From positions 1 through 39,414 of the forward strand of contig CAJQKF010000121.1 of the NCBI GenBank assembly GCA_905478855.1: a DNA stretch of 39,414 bases, written 5' to 3'. Source of the DNA: an uncultured Gammaproteobacteria bacterium. GTDB lineage: Bacteria > Pseudomonadota > Gammaproteobacteria > Arenicellales > CAJQKF01. The position numbers and the translations under genes are program-made. Below, piece by piece: positions 1 to 9,114 of the stretch (position 1 is its first letter; every line of letters starts with the position of its first letter). Under the pieces are notes generated by a model that saw nothing but the letters and a program-made list of their open reading frames with translations, was not told the DNA's origin and ran no database searches.

Positions 1-15
1 AGCTAAACTCACTAG

Positions 16-228
16 TTACGCAGGTTGATCCGGAATTAAGGAATTTTCAATGCCGTTAATGAAGTCTTTTAAAGCTAGTTTTTGTTTTTTTAATCGTTTC
101 ATCCGTAAATCATCCACAAAACTTTGTACTAGTATTGTGTCCAACTCATGATCTAATTTCCTATGTTGTGATTTTAGCTCTGCGAGGCGGGTGCGCAATT
201 CCGCCTCCGTATAGTCAAGAAATTGCAT
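16..228 (-). CDS. DUF465 (YdcH-like) small protein
   Basis: The product is a small, highly charged helical protein of about 70 residues. It resembles the DUF465/YdcH family: an N-terminal helix with the pattern L..H..LD, then a second helix ending in a LKKQKLALKD motif typical of the family. The molecular function of these proteins is not known to me. An in-frame ATG lies at 261, inside valS, but the ATG at 228 begins one base after the valS stop and gives the usual family length, so I chose it. The tight spacing implies co-transcription with valS. No membrane segment or signal peptide is visible. I am confident of the family and not of any role. Confidence 0.8.
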   Translation of the reverse strand: MQFLDYTEAELRTRLAELKSQHRKLDHELDTILVQSFVDDLRMKRLKKQKLALKDFINGIENSLIPDQPA

Positions 229-229
229 G

Positions 230-3061
230 TTATGCGCCCAGTATACGTTGACGTTGTGCAATCAGAGTTGCAGTAGTCGCATTTAACTCGGTGAGTCTGT
301 CCTGTTCTTTTTCTACGACTTGTTTAGGTGCACGTTGAACAAAATTCGGGTTTTCAAGTTTAACGTTTATTTTTATTTGCTCCTTTTCCAGTTTTTCAAT
401 TTCTCTATCTAATCGCGCTATCTCTGCATCTCGGTCGATTAATCCTTCTAGGGGGATTAAGACTTTCATTGTGCCAACTAACGCTATTGCTGATTCCGGT
501 TCAGGGTCATCTGCATTTAGCTCGGTGATACTTTTAGTTTTCGCCAGAAAGTCTAAATATGCACGACTGGATTGACACCGAATCATGTCTTCGACCGTTG
601 CATTCACTAATAGTACATCAACCTGTTGTGACGGTTTGATACTCATTTCTGCTTTTATTTTACGAATCCCGAGGATAAATAATTTTGTCCATTGCACATT
701 TGCTTCTGCGTCTCTATCGATTTTCGTCTCGTCTGGAACCGGATAGGCCCTCAGCATAATGCTTCTATCGATTATTCCTGCAGCAGGAGCAACGCGGCGC
801 CAAATCTCATCTGTAATAAATGGAATGAACGGGTGAGCGAGTCTGAGTAATGTTTCTAATACTTGTACTAGAGTTCTGCGGGTGCCACGTTTTGCGTTTT
901 CGTCTGCTTCTCCATTAAGAACGGGTTTTGATAGTTCTAGATACCAGTCGCAATATTCGTTCCATGTGAAATCATAGATAACTTGTGAGGCAATGTCGAA
1001 ACGATAAGATTTAAGTGCTGTTTCCACCTCCGTTTCTACTTCTTGAAGCTTCGAAATAATCCATTTGTCAGCGGAGGATAAAATCACATTATTATTGTCT
1101 ACGCCGCGATCCTGACCATCAGTATTTAGCAAGACATAACGTGCAGCATTCCATATTTTATTACAAAAATTTCTATATCCACCTATACGACCCAAGTCAA
1201 AATTGATGTCTCGTCCAGTGGAAGCAAGAGAAGCAAACGTAAACCGGAGTGCGTCTGTGCCAAAGCTAGCTATGCCATCAGGGTATGCATCCCGGGTTTG
1301 TTTTTCTATTTTCGTTGCCAGATGGGGCTGCATCATGCCACTGGTTCTCTTAGACACTAACGACTCTAAGTCAATGCCATCGATTAAGTCGATAGGGTCT
1401 AGTACATTGCCCTTTGATTTAGACATCTTATTTCCCTGAGCATCTCTAACCAGACCATGGATGTACACTTCATGGAAAGGGATATTGTCCATGAATTTGA
1501 TACCGAACATAATCATCCTAGCAACCCAGAAGAATATTATATCGAATCCGGTAACTAAAACTGAAGTAGGATAAAAAGTTGAAACACGTGAATTATTTTC
1601 AGGCCAACCCAAGGTAGAAAAGGGCCACAAAGCCGAACTAAACCAGGTGTCGAGAACATCTTCATCCTGACACAATGTAATGTCATTGCTTAGATTAAAT
1701 TTTTCCCGTACTTCCGATTCAGATCTTCCTACATAGACAGCACCGGCTTCATCGTACCAAGCCGGGATTCTGTGTCCCCACCAGATTTGCCGACTAATAC
1801 ACCAGTCTTCAATATTTCGCATCCAGTCGAAATACGTATTTTTCCAATTATCAGGAACAAACTTTATCGCCCCACTTTCGACTGCCTCTATAGCTGGCTT
1901 AGCGAGCGGTTCTGCACGAACATACCACTGGTCCGTGAGTAAAGGTTCGACAATTGCGTGGCTACGATCGCCTCTAGGTACCATTAGTTTATGATCGCGA
2001 ACTTCGTGCAGCAAACCGGAGTCTTCAAGATCTTTTATTATTATTTTTCTTGCTTCAAAACGATCTAGTCCGCGATAAGCTTCAGGGATATCATCAGAAT
2101 ACTCATCATCGGCGCTAATAATGGCGGCATTTAGTGTTAACACATTTATTAAACCACCGTTGGGTAGCGACTTTATACTGTCGTTATCTCGGTGCCGAAG
2201 CCAGACTGCATAGTCGTTAAAGTCGTGTGCCGGTGTTATTTTAACGCATCCGGTGCCGAATTCAGGGTCTACATAATCGTCTGCAACGACTGGAATGCGT
2301 CGATTGGTTAGAGGAAGAATTAGAAATTTACCAATGAGATCTGTAAAACGATCATCGTCGGGGTTTACCGCGACCGCGCAATCTCCCAGCATGGTTTCGG
2401 GACGTGTGGTAGCGACTACGATTGAATCATCACTCCCCTCAATTGGATAACGGATGTACCACATTGATCCGTTTTCTTCTTCATTTAAAACTTCAAGATC
2501 CGATAGCGCTGTATGTAGCACAGGATCCCAGTTAACGAGACGTTTACCTCGATATATCAAGTCTTCTTCATAAAGTTTTACAAAGACTTCTTGTACCGCC
2601 GAGGATAGCCCTTCATCCATGGTGAAACGCTCATTTTCCCAGTCAAGTGAGGAACCCATTCGCCTCAGTTGGCGCGTTATGGTGCCACCGGACTCAGCCT
2701 TCCATTCCCAAATCCGTTTGATAAATTCATCTCGACCAAGGTCGTGTCGGGTTTTTCCTGTTTGCTCTAGTTGTCGCTCAACAACCATTTGAGTTGCGAT
2801 CCCGGCATGGTCACTTCCTGCCTGCCATAAGGTATTACGCCCGGTCATCCGGTGATATCGCGTAAGGATGTCCATAATGGTGTCTTGAAAAGCATGCCCC
2901 ATATGCAGACTTCCAGTCACATTGGGTGGCGGAATCATGATGCAGTAAGGGTCACCGTTGCCCGTAGGCGCAAAGTTTCCAGATTGCTCCCAGTCATCGT
3001 ATAGTTTTTGTTCTATTGCGTGGGGATCGTAGGTTTTATCTAGTGGGGCAGCAGCAGTCAT
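230..3061 (-). CDS. valS: Valyl-tRNA synthetase
   Basis: This class I aminoacyl-tRNA synthetase charges tRNA-Val with valine and edits mischarged threonine. The protein is about 943 residues, close to the 951 of E. coli. The ATP-binding HIGH-type motif (HMGH, within [12 protein letters not shown]) is near residue 53 and the KMSKS loop ([10 protein letters not shown]) near residue 545. Between them lies the large CP1 editing insertion, including a TTRPET motif. The C-terminus is the heptad-rich coiled coil ([15 protein letters not shown]) that contacts tRNA. An in-frame GTG at 3070 could add three residues; I prefer the ATG at 3061. It is followed at one base by the DUF465 gene and preceded by a hypothetical gene and holC, the gene neighbourhood usual for gammaproteobacterial valS. 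Confidence 0.97.
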   Translation of the reverse strand: MTAAAPLDKTYDPHAIEQKLYDDWEQSGNFAPTGNGDPYCIMIPPPNVTGSLHMGHAFQDTIMDILTRYHRMTGRNTLWQAGSDHAGIATQMVVERQLEQTGKTRHDLGRDEFIKRIWEWKAESGGTITRQLRRMGSSLDWENERFTMDEGLSSAVQEVFVKLYEEDLIYRGKRLVNWDPVLHTALSDLEVLNEEENGSMWYIRYPIEGSDDSIVVATTRPETMLGDCAVAVNPDDDRFTDLIGKFLILPLTNRRIPVVADDYVDPEFGTGCVKITPAHDFNDYAVWLRHRDNDSIKSLPNGGLINVLTLNAAIISADDEYSDDIPEAYRGLDRFEARKIIIKDLEDSGLLHEVRDHKLMVPRGDRSHAIVEPLLTDQWYVRAEPLAKPAIEAVESGAIKFVPDNWKNTYFDWMRNIEDWCISRQIWWGHRIPAWYDEAGAVYVGRSESEVREKFNLSNDITLCQDEDVLDTWFSSALWPFSTLGWPENNSRVSTFYPTSVLVTGFDIIFFWVARMIMFGIKFMDNIPFHEVYIHGLVRDAQGNKMSKSKGNVLDPIDLIDGIDLESLVSKRTSGMMQPHLATKIEKQTRDAYPDGIASFGTDALRFTFASLASTGRDINFDLGRIGGYRNFCNKIWNAARYVLLNTDGQDRGVDNNNVILSSADKWIISKLQEVETEVETALKSYRFDIASQVIYDFTWNEYCDWYLELSKPVLNGEADENAKRGTRRTLVQVLETLLRLAHPFIPFITDEIWRRVAPAAGIIDRSIMLRAYPVPDETKIDRDAEANVQWTKLFILGIRKIKAEMSIKPSQQVDVLLVNATVEDMIRCQSSRAYLDFLAKTKSITELNADDPEPESAIALVGTMKVLIPLEGLIDRDAEIARLDREIEKLEKEQIKINVKLENPNFVQRAPKQVVEKEQDRLTELNATTATLIAQRQRILGA

Positions 3062-3171
3062 AGTAGACACAAATAGGAGAATTATAAAAAGGCCGGTCTG
3101 ATATAGCGCACCGTGCCAATTGGTTTGAAGATGGAATAGGGTATTGTGTTGAGCACCAATACCGAGCAGAG

Positions 3172-3200
3172 ATTATACTAAATAAATAGAGATATCGAAA
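3172..3200 (-). promoter_or_regulatory. Possible valS promoter
   Basis: On the minus strand a TATAAT (3172-3177) is preceded by 17 bases and a poor -35 box, TTTCGA (3195-3200). The predicted transcript would start near 3165. It would begin with a perfect 7-bp inverted repeat, GGTATTG/CAATACC (3140-3146 and 3157-3163), about 80 bases before the valS start. The -10 box is convincing and the -35 is weak. valS may equally be read through from pepA-holC. Confidence 0.3.
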
Positions 3201-3212
3201 TCTTCTAAATTT

Positions 3213-3971
3213 TTATTCGGATTGTTCACACCATTCATAAAGGATATCTGCAACATCATGTTTAAGTTCGTCGCGCAGGTCGAGTGGGAGAATTTCGCCA
3301 CTTCGTTCAGTTAATTTATCTTCGAATAAATCGAGAATACGTTCTGATAAATCGTAAACGAATCGCGTTAGTTCTTCAGTGGATCGTTCTTCGCTGTCAC
3401 CACCTGGTTGCAGCGTCGGTAGTTGTAAACTCGGGTTTTGTGCAGCAGGGAGATCTTCTGTGGTTACGTAAGATGAACTCGCGAAGTCCGATTCAGGTGT
3501 TTCGTCAGTATATTCGCCGTGACTATTTGCATCAATAGCACCGGTCTTCGGTTCATCGGATTCATTTGCAAATGAATCATTAGTCTCTGCAGTTCTTGAT
3601 GTCGATTCCAGAAGGTCCAACTGTATTTCTTTCATGGCGTCCTTGCGAGATACAACTACATTCAATAGGGGTAAGTCGTCAGTTTCGTTGTCTTCTTGAG
3701 AACCTATTTCGGTGGCTACGGACATGACTTCTTGATGAGAGGAATGATGCTCGGCCGGGTCGTCGTTTGAGTCAGTGAGTTCGTTTTCTTCACTATCGGA
3801 GACGCCTTCTAATGGCTCGTCGAGCGATGGCGTTTTATCGAATGTTGATAAAGATTCCGGTTTTTCATTTACGACAGTTTGTCCGTCAATTTTGTCTATA
3901 AATTGCTTAAGCTCACGAAGCTCGATGATTAGTTCGTCGTAGTTAGGGTTGCTGGTTTTTGAGTTACTCAA
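3213..3971 (-). CDS. Acidic hypothetical protein between holC and valS
   Basis: I do not recognise this 252-residue protein. An N-terminal helix (residues about 10-30) is followed by roughly 150 residues of low-complexity, Glu/Asp/Ser-rich sequence likely to be disordered. A C-terminal amphipathic helical region of about 55 residues (starting EELTRFVYDLSERIL) is probably the conserved part. There is no signal peptide or membrane segment. The start is a TTG at 3971: a strong ribosome site, GGGGGA, lies about 8 bases upstream and there is no ATG until well inside the reading frame. It sits 33 bases after holC and before valS, so it is probably in the same operon. A role linked to DNA polymerase III or translation would be guesswork from position only. 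Confidence 0.75.
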   Translation of the reverse strand: MSNSKTSNPNYDELIIELRELKQFIDKIDGQTVVNEKPESLSTFDKTPSLDEPLEGVSDSEENELTDSNDDPAEHHSSHQEVMSVATEIGSQEDNETDDLPLLNVVVSRKDAMKEIQLDLLESTSRTAETNDSFANESDEPKTGAIDANSHGEYTDETPESDFASSSYVTTEDLPAAQNPSLQLPTLQPGGDSEERSTEELTRFVYDLSERILDLFEDKLTERSGEILPLDLRDELKHDVADILYEWCEQSE

Positions 3972-4004
3972 TTTATTTCCCCCGGTACTCGTTTCATAGG
4001 TTAG

Positions 4005-4436
4005 TCAAAGTTTATGCATCACGGGTTCGATGCCCGCGCGCTTATAAAATCGGTATCGGTCTCTGGCTTGTTCCCGCTCTTCCTCGCTTGGACCAATGAT
4101 ATCTATAATTCGTAAGTGATGAAACTCCGCGGGTAGCGGTTTATTCCATCTACTAATAATTGCTGAACAATGTGGGGGGCAGATCATCGGGTCAGTCCCA
4201 ATGACAACAGGAGCAGTAGAGTCGTCAGAATACTGGGCATGTGGAATAAAACTCTCTTGACGGAACGACCACAGCAAGTCTTCATAGCGCTGTGATAATT
4301 CCGAAGAGCTAACAAGAAAGTACACTTTATAACCGTTTAACCATGCTTTGTTTGTAATTACGCATGCCAGTTGGTCAATGTCAGCTTCTTCAGCAACATC
4401 CTTAAGATAGAAATTGACATTGTTCGCAGTGGTCAT
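4005..4436 (-). CDS. holC: DNA polymerase III chi subunit
   Basis: Chi joins psi in the clamp-loader complex and connects the replicase to single-strand binding protein. The 143-residue protein starts with the typical VNFYL strand, followed by a Rossmann-like region (GYKVYFLVSS), the FIPHA segment matching SFVPH of E. coli chi, and a C-terminal ERYKAYR-like helix, here ARDRYRFYKRAG. E. coli chi is 147 residues. The reading frame is open further upstream into pepA, but the ATG at 4436 lies 7 bases after the pepA stop and starts exactly at the conserved N-terminus. The order pepA-holC-valS matches E. coli apart from the extra hypothetical gene. Confidence 0.93.
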   Translation of the reverse strand: MTTANNVNFYLKDVAEEADIDQLACVITNKAWLNGYKVYFLVSSSELSQRYEDLLWSFRQESFIPHAQYSDDSTAPVVIGTDPMICPPHCSAIISRWNKPLPAEFHHLRIIDIIGPSEEEREQARDRYRFYKRAGIEPVMHKL

Positions 4437-4443
4437 AGGTGAC

Positions 4444-5934
4444 TCATTTTTCCGCGTGATTAATAACCAATTGAGTAAGTAAGCTAACAGGTCTACCTGT
4501 TGATGATTTGTTTTTGCCCTGAGTCCAGGCTGTTCCGGCAATATCGAGATGGGCCCAATTTAAGCCTTCGGTAAATCTCGCTAGAAAACATGCGGCCGTT
4601 ACGGCGCCTGCATTCCGACCACCAACGTTTGCAATATCTGCAAAAGGGGTGTCTATTTGGTTTTGATAGTCATCCCATAATGGCATACGCCACACTCGGT
4701 CAAGTGTATGGTTACCGGCTTCTTCCAATTCTGCGGAAAGCTCATCGCTATGAGTAAACATTCCCGATGGATGGGCACCAAGTGCGATAACGCACGCACC
4801 AGTGAGGGTGGCGATATCAATAATTTTTGCGGGTTTGAATCGTCGGCAGTACGTTAATGCGTCACATAAAATTAGACGTCCTTCAGCATCAGTATTTAGA
4901 ATTTCAATGGTTTTCCCTGCCATACTGGTCACCACATCGCCCGGTTTGTTAGCAGCACCATCGGGTAAGTTTTCGCTGCTTGGAACTACACCGATTAAAT
5001 TCACCGGTAATTTCATTTCTGCAACTGCCTGCATAACACCAAACACACTGGCGCCACCACACATGTCATATTTCATCTCATCCATAGCACCTGCTGGCTT
5101 TAATGAGATCCCACCAGCGTCAAAAGTAAGACCTTTACCAACTAGCACAATTGGAGCGTCTTTTTTGGCGCCACCGGAATATTGCATTATTATAAATTTT
5201 GCGGGTTCCCGGCTTCCGCGAGATACCGATAGCAATGAGCCCATGCCGAGTTCTTCCATCTTTTTCTCTTCTAGGATCGTAACTTTTAGGCCGTGGCTCT
5301 TTTGTAATTTCTTTGCTTCCTTTGCTAAATAGGTTGGTGTGCAAATATTGCCTGGTAGGTTTCCTAAATCCCGAGCTGTTTTGACACCATTTGCCAATGC
5401 CTGTCCTCGAGCAATACCGACCTGAGCTAAGTTAGCATCGCTACGATCGGTAGCAAGGAAGATGATTGATTTGAGATTTTTGTTCGATTTTTTTTGTTTG
5501 AGTTGATCAAAAGCGTAAAGGGAATATTCAATACTTTGCAAGCAAATCGCTATTGACTCACTTTGGGTATGAGAATCAACGGATAATCCTGCAATATCGA
5601 TAACGGCATCTTTTGCTCGACATTTCTGCAGACTGCCTGCAATAGCTGAGGCAATTTTGCTTGCGTCTGCAATGCTGAGTTCAGTTGTTCGTTGTCCACA
5701 GCCTACTAAGAGAACACGACTTGCTTTCGAGCCCTGTAATCCGGGTATGAGTAATGCACTGCCTGGATCGCCGTTAAGATCTCCTTGGTTGATCGCAGAT
5801 GATAAGAAGCCGCCAATTTTATCGTCTACTAGTTGTGCTGTATCAGTAAGAGAACCATCCTGGTATGCGCCGACTACCATGCAATCAGTAGCGAGATTAA
5901 GCGGATTGGAAGATTTTGCGATGTACTTCGTCAT
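4444..5934 (-). CDS. pepA: Leucyl aminopeptidase (M17, PepA)
   Basis: This cytosolic metallo-aminopeptidase removes N-terminal residues from peptides. In E. coli PepA also binds DNA in Xer recombination and carAB control. The 496-residue protein has the N-terminal macro-like domain (residues 1 to about 160) and the C-terminal catalytic domain. The M17 signature NTDAEGRL lies near residue 350. The metal-binding VGKGLTFDAGGISLKP stretch, MKYDMCG and the catalytic Arg of NTDAEGR are all present. The length agrees with the family (about 500). It is the first gene of the minus-strand operon pepA-holC-hypothetical-valS-DUF465. It is divergent from lptF across 255 bases, the same layout as in E. coli. 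Confidence 0.96.
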   Translation of the reverse strand: MTKYIAKSSNPLNLATDCMVVGAYQDGSLTDTAQLVDDKIGGFLSSAINQGDLNGDPGSALLIPGLQGSKASRVLLVGCGQRTTELSIADASKIASAIAGSLQKCRAKDAVIDIAGLSVDSHTQSESIAICLQSIEYSLYAFDQLKQKKSNKNLKSIIFLATDRSDANLAQVGIARGQALANGVKTARDLGNLPGNICTPTYLAKEAKKLQKSHGLKVTILEEKKMEELGMGSLLSVSRGSREPAKFIIMQYSGGAKKDAPIVLVGKGLTFDAGGISLKPAGAMDEMKYDMCGGASVFGVMQAVAEMKLPVNLIGVVPSSENLPDGAANKPGDVVTSMAGKTIEILNTDAEGRLILCDALTYCRRFKPAKIIDIATLTGACVIALGAHPSGMFTHSDELSAELEEAGNHTLDRVWRMPLWDDYQNQIDTPFADIANVGGRNAGAVTAACFLARFTEGLNWAHLDIAGTAWTQGKNKSSTGRPVSLLTQLVINHAEK

Positions 5935-6189
5935 GGAATGTCTCTACGAGTTAAATGGTTTAAATATACTGTAGCCTAGTGGCACATAGTAAAGTAGGGA
6001 AATTGTACCGGATTGCAGCTTATTGATCCCTATAAATTAAACTATGGTTGAAAAAAAACGGGCTTGTTTTAATCAATGAGCCTCAATAGGCGTAAGGAAC
6101 TGTTAAAATAGAAATTAATAATGTTCGTACGAGCTAGCTATGACAATTCGGTATATGTTTTTTCAACACAAAACGACACTAACAGGTTT

Positions 6190-7314
6190 ATGATTTTAAA
6201 TAGAGCTCTGTTGCGAGAAACCTTCCAAACTGGCGGGGCGGTTGGACTTGTGCTGTTATCTATATTTTTAGTTATTCGATTGGTCGCGGTATTGAGGCAG
6301 GCGGCTGAGGGCGTGATCCCCATAGATGCTGTGCTGCAGATCTTGCTTTTGCGGCTGGTCACTAACATGGATATTATCTTACCTCTGGTTTTGTACGTTT
6401 CAGTGCTCATGGTGCTCGGCCGATGGAGTCGAGATAATGAGATGACTGTGGTTAATGCCTGTGGCATCAGCTCGGTAAATTTTCTCAAACCGATGGGTGT
6501 TCTATGTATCATTATGGCCTTGGTAGTTGGTTCGTTTTCTTTATATTTCTCACCGCTCTCAGTGCGCGCAATTGAATCTATACAGCAGGAATTCGAAAAT
6601 CGTGAGGAAATTACCGGTATCAGCCCTGGAGTATTCACCGAAACCGCACAAGGGGGGGTCTACTTTATTGAGCAATTTAATGAAGAAATTGGTTTTTACC
6701 AAAATATTTTCTTCTATGGCCAGGAGCACGAAGAGGAATTAGTTGTTATTGCCAGTGTTGGCTTTCAAAGTATAGATATTCAATCTAACGATCTATTCCT
6801 CGTATTAAAGAACGGCACTCGCTATACGGGCACTCCAGGTGAGCCTGATTATACGGTGGTGGATTTTGAAACTTACGCCATACGCTTAGAGCAGAGGAAA
6901 AAAAATAATCTCGCGATGCCGGTAAAAGGTATGGAAACATCGGAACTGTTGAAGTCAGATCATCGTATCCGTGTTTCGGAATTAAATTGGAGAATTTCAA
7001 AAATAGCAGTTATACCGGTTTTAGTGCTTTTTGCACTATCTTTTAGCGCGGTAGATAACCGCAGCCGACGTGTATCGAAGATGATTTTTTCGTTTCTTGT
7101 ATATTTTGGCTACGCCAATCTTGTAGGTTTTGCTATTGCTTTAATGCGTAAGGGAGAAATAGATCCAGTTACCGGGGTTTGGTATGTGCATCTAGTTTTT
7201 CTATTGTTGAGTCTTTGGACATTTAATCGTCAGGTAATGAATAAACCGATGCTGCCATTTATGGGAAGACCTGCTCGAGTAGGGAGAAAGAGGAGGCAAC
7301 GCAGTGGTCATTGA
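6190..7314 (+). CDS. lptF: LPS export permease LptF
   Basis: LptF is one of the two inner-membrane subunits of the LptB2FG ABC transporter that extracts lipopolysaccharide from the inner membrane. The 374-residue protein has the expected pattern: three N-terminal membrane segments, a periplasmic beta-jellyroll (about residues 120-255) and three C-terminal segments. The N-terminus ILNRALLRETFQ aligns with the E. coli start IIIRYLVRETLK, which fixes the ATG at 6190. An in-frame ATG at 6121 would add an unlikely 23-residue polar extension. Conserved family features include the EMTVVNACGIS segment (ALL/ACG coupling region) and the ELNWRIS motif before the fourth membrane segment. Its end overlaps lptG by 11 bases. 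Confidence 0.95.
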   Translation: MILNRALLRETFQTGGAVGLVLLSIFLVIRLVAVLRQAAEGVIPIDAVLQILLLRLVTNMDIILPLVLYVSVLMVLGRWSRDNEMTVVNACGISSVNFLKPMGVLCIIMALVVGSFSLYFSPLSVRAIESIQQEFENREEITGISPGVFTETAQGGVYFIEQFNEEIGFYQNIFFYGQEHEEELVVIASVGFQSIDIQSNDLFLVLKNGTRYTGTPGEPDYTVVDFETYAIRLEQRKKNNLAMPVKGMETSELLKSDHRIRVSELNWRISKIAVIPVLVLFALSFSAVDNRSRRVSKMIFSFLVYFGYANLVGFAIALMRKGEIDPVTGVWYVHLVFLLLSLWTFNRQVMNKPMLPFMGRPARVGRKRRQRSGH

Positions 7315-8368
7315 TTATTATCTCGGTAGAACTATTCTTTACCATACAGGCATATCGCTAGGCGTTTTATTGGGATTATTCAGTTTCGTTACTTTTATCG
7401 ATCAGCTCGGCGATATGGGTATTGGTAATTACAATATTGTGGAAGTTGTGAAGTTTGTCCTGTTATCTGTTCCGTATACTTTATATGAACTGTTTCCAAT
7501 GGGGGCTTTGCTGGGCACCATACTTGCGTTAAATTCTCTAGCAGTGGATTCCGAGCTTGTGGTTCTCCGAGCAGCTGGTTTTTCCCTAAGTAAGCTTACA
7601 GCCTCAGTTTTAAAGACTGGTTTGGTGATGGTGGTTTTTGCAGTAGCAATAGGCGAATTTGTAAGTCCAACTACAGAAACCATGGCTAAAAACGGAAGAG
7701 CGAGTGCATTGCAGGAAACCGTGCGTCAGCAGACTGAATATGGACTGTGGATGAGAGATACAAGTACATACGTTAATATTGGGGAAATATTACCCGATCT
7801 CACATTGCGTGATGTTAGGGTGTTCGAATTTGATAATTCTACGCGTCTTCGATCGCTGGTTTATGCTGAAGGCGGACAATTTGTTGACGGAACATGGAGG
7901 TTGAGTCGGATTCACCAAACGGTAATTCGTTCTGACGGGAAATCAGATGCACGAAAACTACCAAGTGCGAAGTGGGAAACCAATGTTTCCCCACAAATTA
8001 TGCAAGTGTTTCTGATTAAACCTGAGCAAATGTCAGTGTGGCAACTGAAACGATACATATTACACTTACGCAAGAACGATCAGGAAACTAGCCGATTCGA
8101 ATTGGCTTTCTGGACCAAGATTGTTTTGCCGTTGTCAATTGGTGTGATGATCGCTTTGGCCATTCCGTTTGTATTTGGCAATTTGCGTGCGGGTACCGGG
8201 GGTCGAAATCTTTTTATTGGAATAATGATAGGGCTAACTTTTTATGCTGCAAATAAGTCCCTTGGCTATGTAGTAATCGCCTATGGAATTGCGCCTGTTT
8301 TTGGTGCACTTATACCCCTTGTTGCATTTATGTTGCTCGCGATTATTATGTATCGGCGGGTAATATGA
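7304..8368 (+). CDS. lptG: LPS export permease LptG
   Basis: LptG is the partner of LptF in the LptB2FG lipopolysaccharide extractor. The protein is 354 residues with the YjgP/YjgQ fold: membrane segments near residues 13-33, 55-80 and 95-115, a periplasmic domain (about 130-265), and three final segments. Characteristic stretches are YELFPMGALLG, DSELVVLRAAG and ELAFWTKIVLPLS. The start codon is GTG at 7304, overlapping the lptF end by 11 bases. It is supported by a near-perfect AGGAGG at 7291-7296 and by the N-terminus VIDYYLGRTIL, which matches family members. The overlap implies translational coupling and equal production of the two subunits. Confidence 0.95.
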   Translation: MVIDYYLGRTILYHTGISLGVLLGLFSFVTFIDQLGDMGIGNYNIVEVVKFVLLSVPYTLYELFPMGALLGTILALNSLAVDSELVVLRAAGFSLSKLTASVLKTGLVMVVFAVAIGEFVSPTTETMAKNGRASALQETVRQQTEYGLWMRDTSTYVNIGEILPDLTLRDVRVFEFDNSTRLRSLVYAEGGQFVDGTWRLSRIHQTVIRSDGKSDARKLPSAKWETNVSPQIMQVFLIKPEQMSVWQLKRYILHLRKNDQETSRFELAFWTKIVLPLSIGVMIALAIPFVFGNLRAGTGGRNLFIGIMIGLTFYAANKSLGYVVIAYGIAPVFGALIPLVAFMLLAIIMYRRVI

Positions 8369-8393
8369 TTTCGGCTCATGATAAGGACATTCG

Positions 8394-9044
8394 ATGAAGC
8401 ACGGTGAACACGTTCGCCGAGTTTTGTCTGAGGAAATAGTCGAAAGTTGTAAGTTTTTGAACTCCTCAGGTCTTTGCTTTGGAGCATCAGGCAATATTAG
8501 TGTTCGATACCACGACAGTATTTTAATCTCACCTAGTGGGCGTGCTTATAGCACGATGTCGCCGACTGACGTCGTAGAAATAGATCAAAATGGCTTGTAT
8601 GCCGACGATAGAAAGCCGTCATCTGAATGGCGTTTACATACGAGTATTTATAAAAATTTTAAAAGTGCGATGGCTGTAGTGCATACCCATTCTCCTTACG
8701 CTGTTGCATTGGCCTGTCAAAGACGACCAATACCCGCGTTTCACTACATGGTAGCGATTGCTGGCGGCAATTCAATTCGCTGCGCACAGTATGCGACATT
8801 CGGCAGTGAGGAATTATCTCAGTATATGCTTCAGGCCCTAATTGATAGAAGTGCCTGTTTACTGGCTAACCATGGAGTTGTCGTTTACGGACGGGATTTG
8901 AACGAGGCAATTTGGCGTGCAGGTGAAGTGGAAATGCTCGCCCGACAGTATCTTCTATCTGAAAACGGTGGGCAACCCGTCTTACTTACGGACAAGCAAA
9001 TGGATGAGGTGTTTGTTGCGTTTGCAGATTATAAGAAGAAATAA
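8394..9044 (+). CDS. Class II aldolase/adducin family protein
   Basis: This 216-residue protein is a zinc-dependent class II aldolase of the L-fuculose-phosphate aldolase (FucA) type, which cleaves or condenses phosphorylated sugars via a metal-stabilised enolate. The zinc ligands are visible as His97 and His99 (VVHTHS) and His160 (ANHGVVV). The likely catalytic acid is Glu78 (SSEWRLH), at the spacing seen in FucA (Glu73, His92, His94, His155). The phosphate-binding loop GNISVR is also present. The sugar substrate cannot be read from sequence; family members act on fuculose, rhamnulose, ribulose or methylthioribulose phosphates. It starts 25 bases after lptG and may be read with it, although it has no obvious link to LPS export. 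A terminator follows. Confidence 0.85.
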   Translation: MKHGEHVRRVLSEEIVESCKFLNSSGLCFGASGNISVRYHDSILISPSGRAYSTMSPTDVVEIDQNGLYADDRKPSSEWRLHTSIYKNFKSAMAVVHTHSPYAVALACQRRPIPAFHYMVAIAGGNSIRCAQYATFGSEELSQYMLQALIDRSACLLANHGVVVYGRDLNEAIWRAGEVEMLARQYLLSENGGQPVLLTDKQMDEVFVAFADYKKK

Positions 9045-9051
9045 TCGTAAT

Positions 9052-9087
9052 AAAAAAAGCCGAACATGTTGACATGCTCGGCTTTTT
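9052..9087. terminator. Bidirectional rho-independent terminator
   Basis: A hairpin with arms AGCCGAACATG (9058-9068) and CATGCTCGGCT (9073-9083) and a 4-base loop is flanked by a run of seven A on the left and five T on the right. One position is an A-C mismatch in the plus-strand transcript but a G-U pair in the minus-strand transcript. It lies between convergent genes (the aldolase and alanine dehydrogenase) and can serve both, slightly better on the minus strand. Confidence 0.85.
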
Positions 9088-9114
9088 ATCTATTCCTTAA
9101 GAGTAGAGGTTAAA

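Noticed and set aside
4021..4034. GGGTTCGATGCCC resembles a tRNA T-loop
   Set aside because: It lies in the holC coding sequence (residues GIEPVM near the C-terminus), and no acceptor, D or anticodon arms can be found around it.
4802..5332. Open frame of 176 codons opposite pepA
   Set aside because: It is antisense to conserved M17 catalytic sequence and has no recognisable motif or ribosome site; it is a shadow frame.
6138..6638. Open frame of 166 codons opposite lptF
   Set aside because: It is antisense to well-conserved lptF and shows no protein-like motif.
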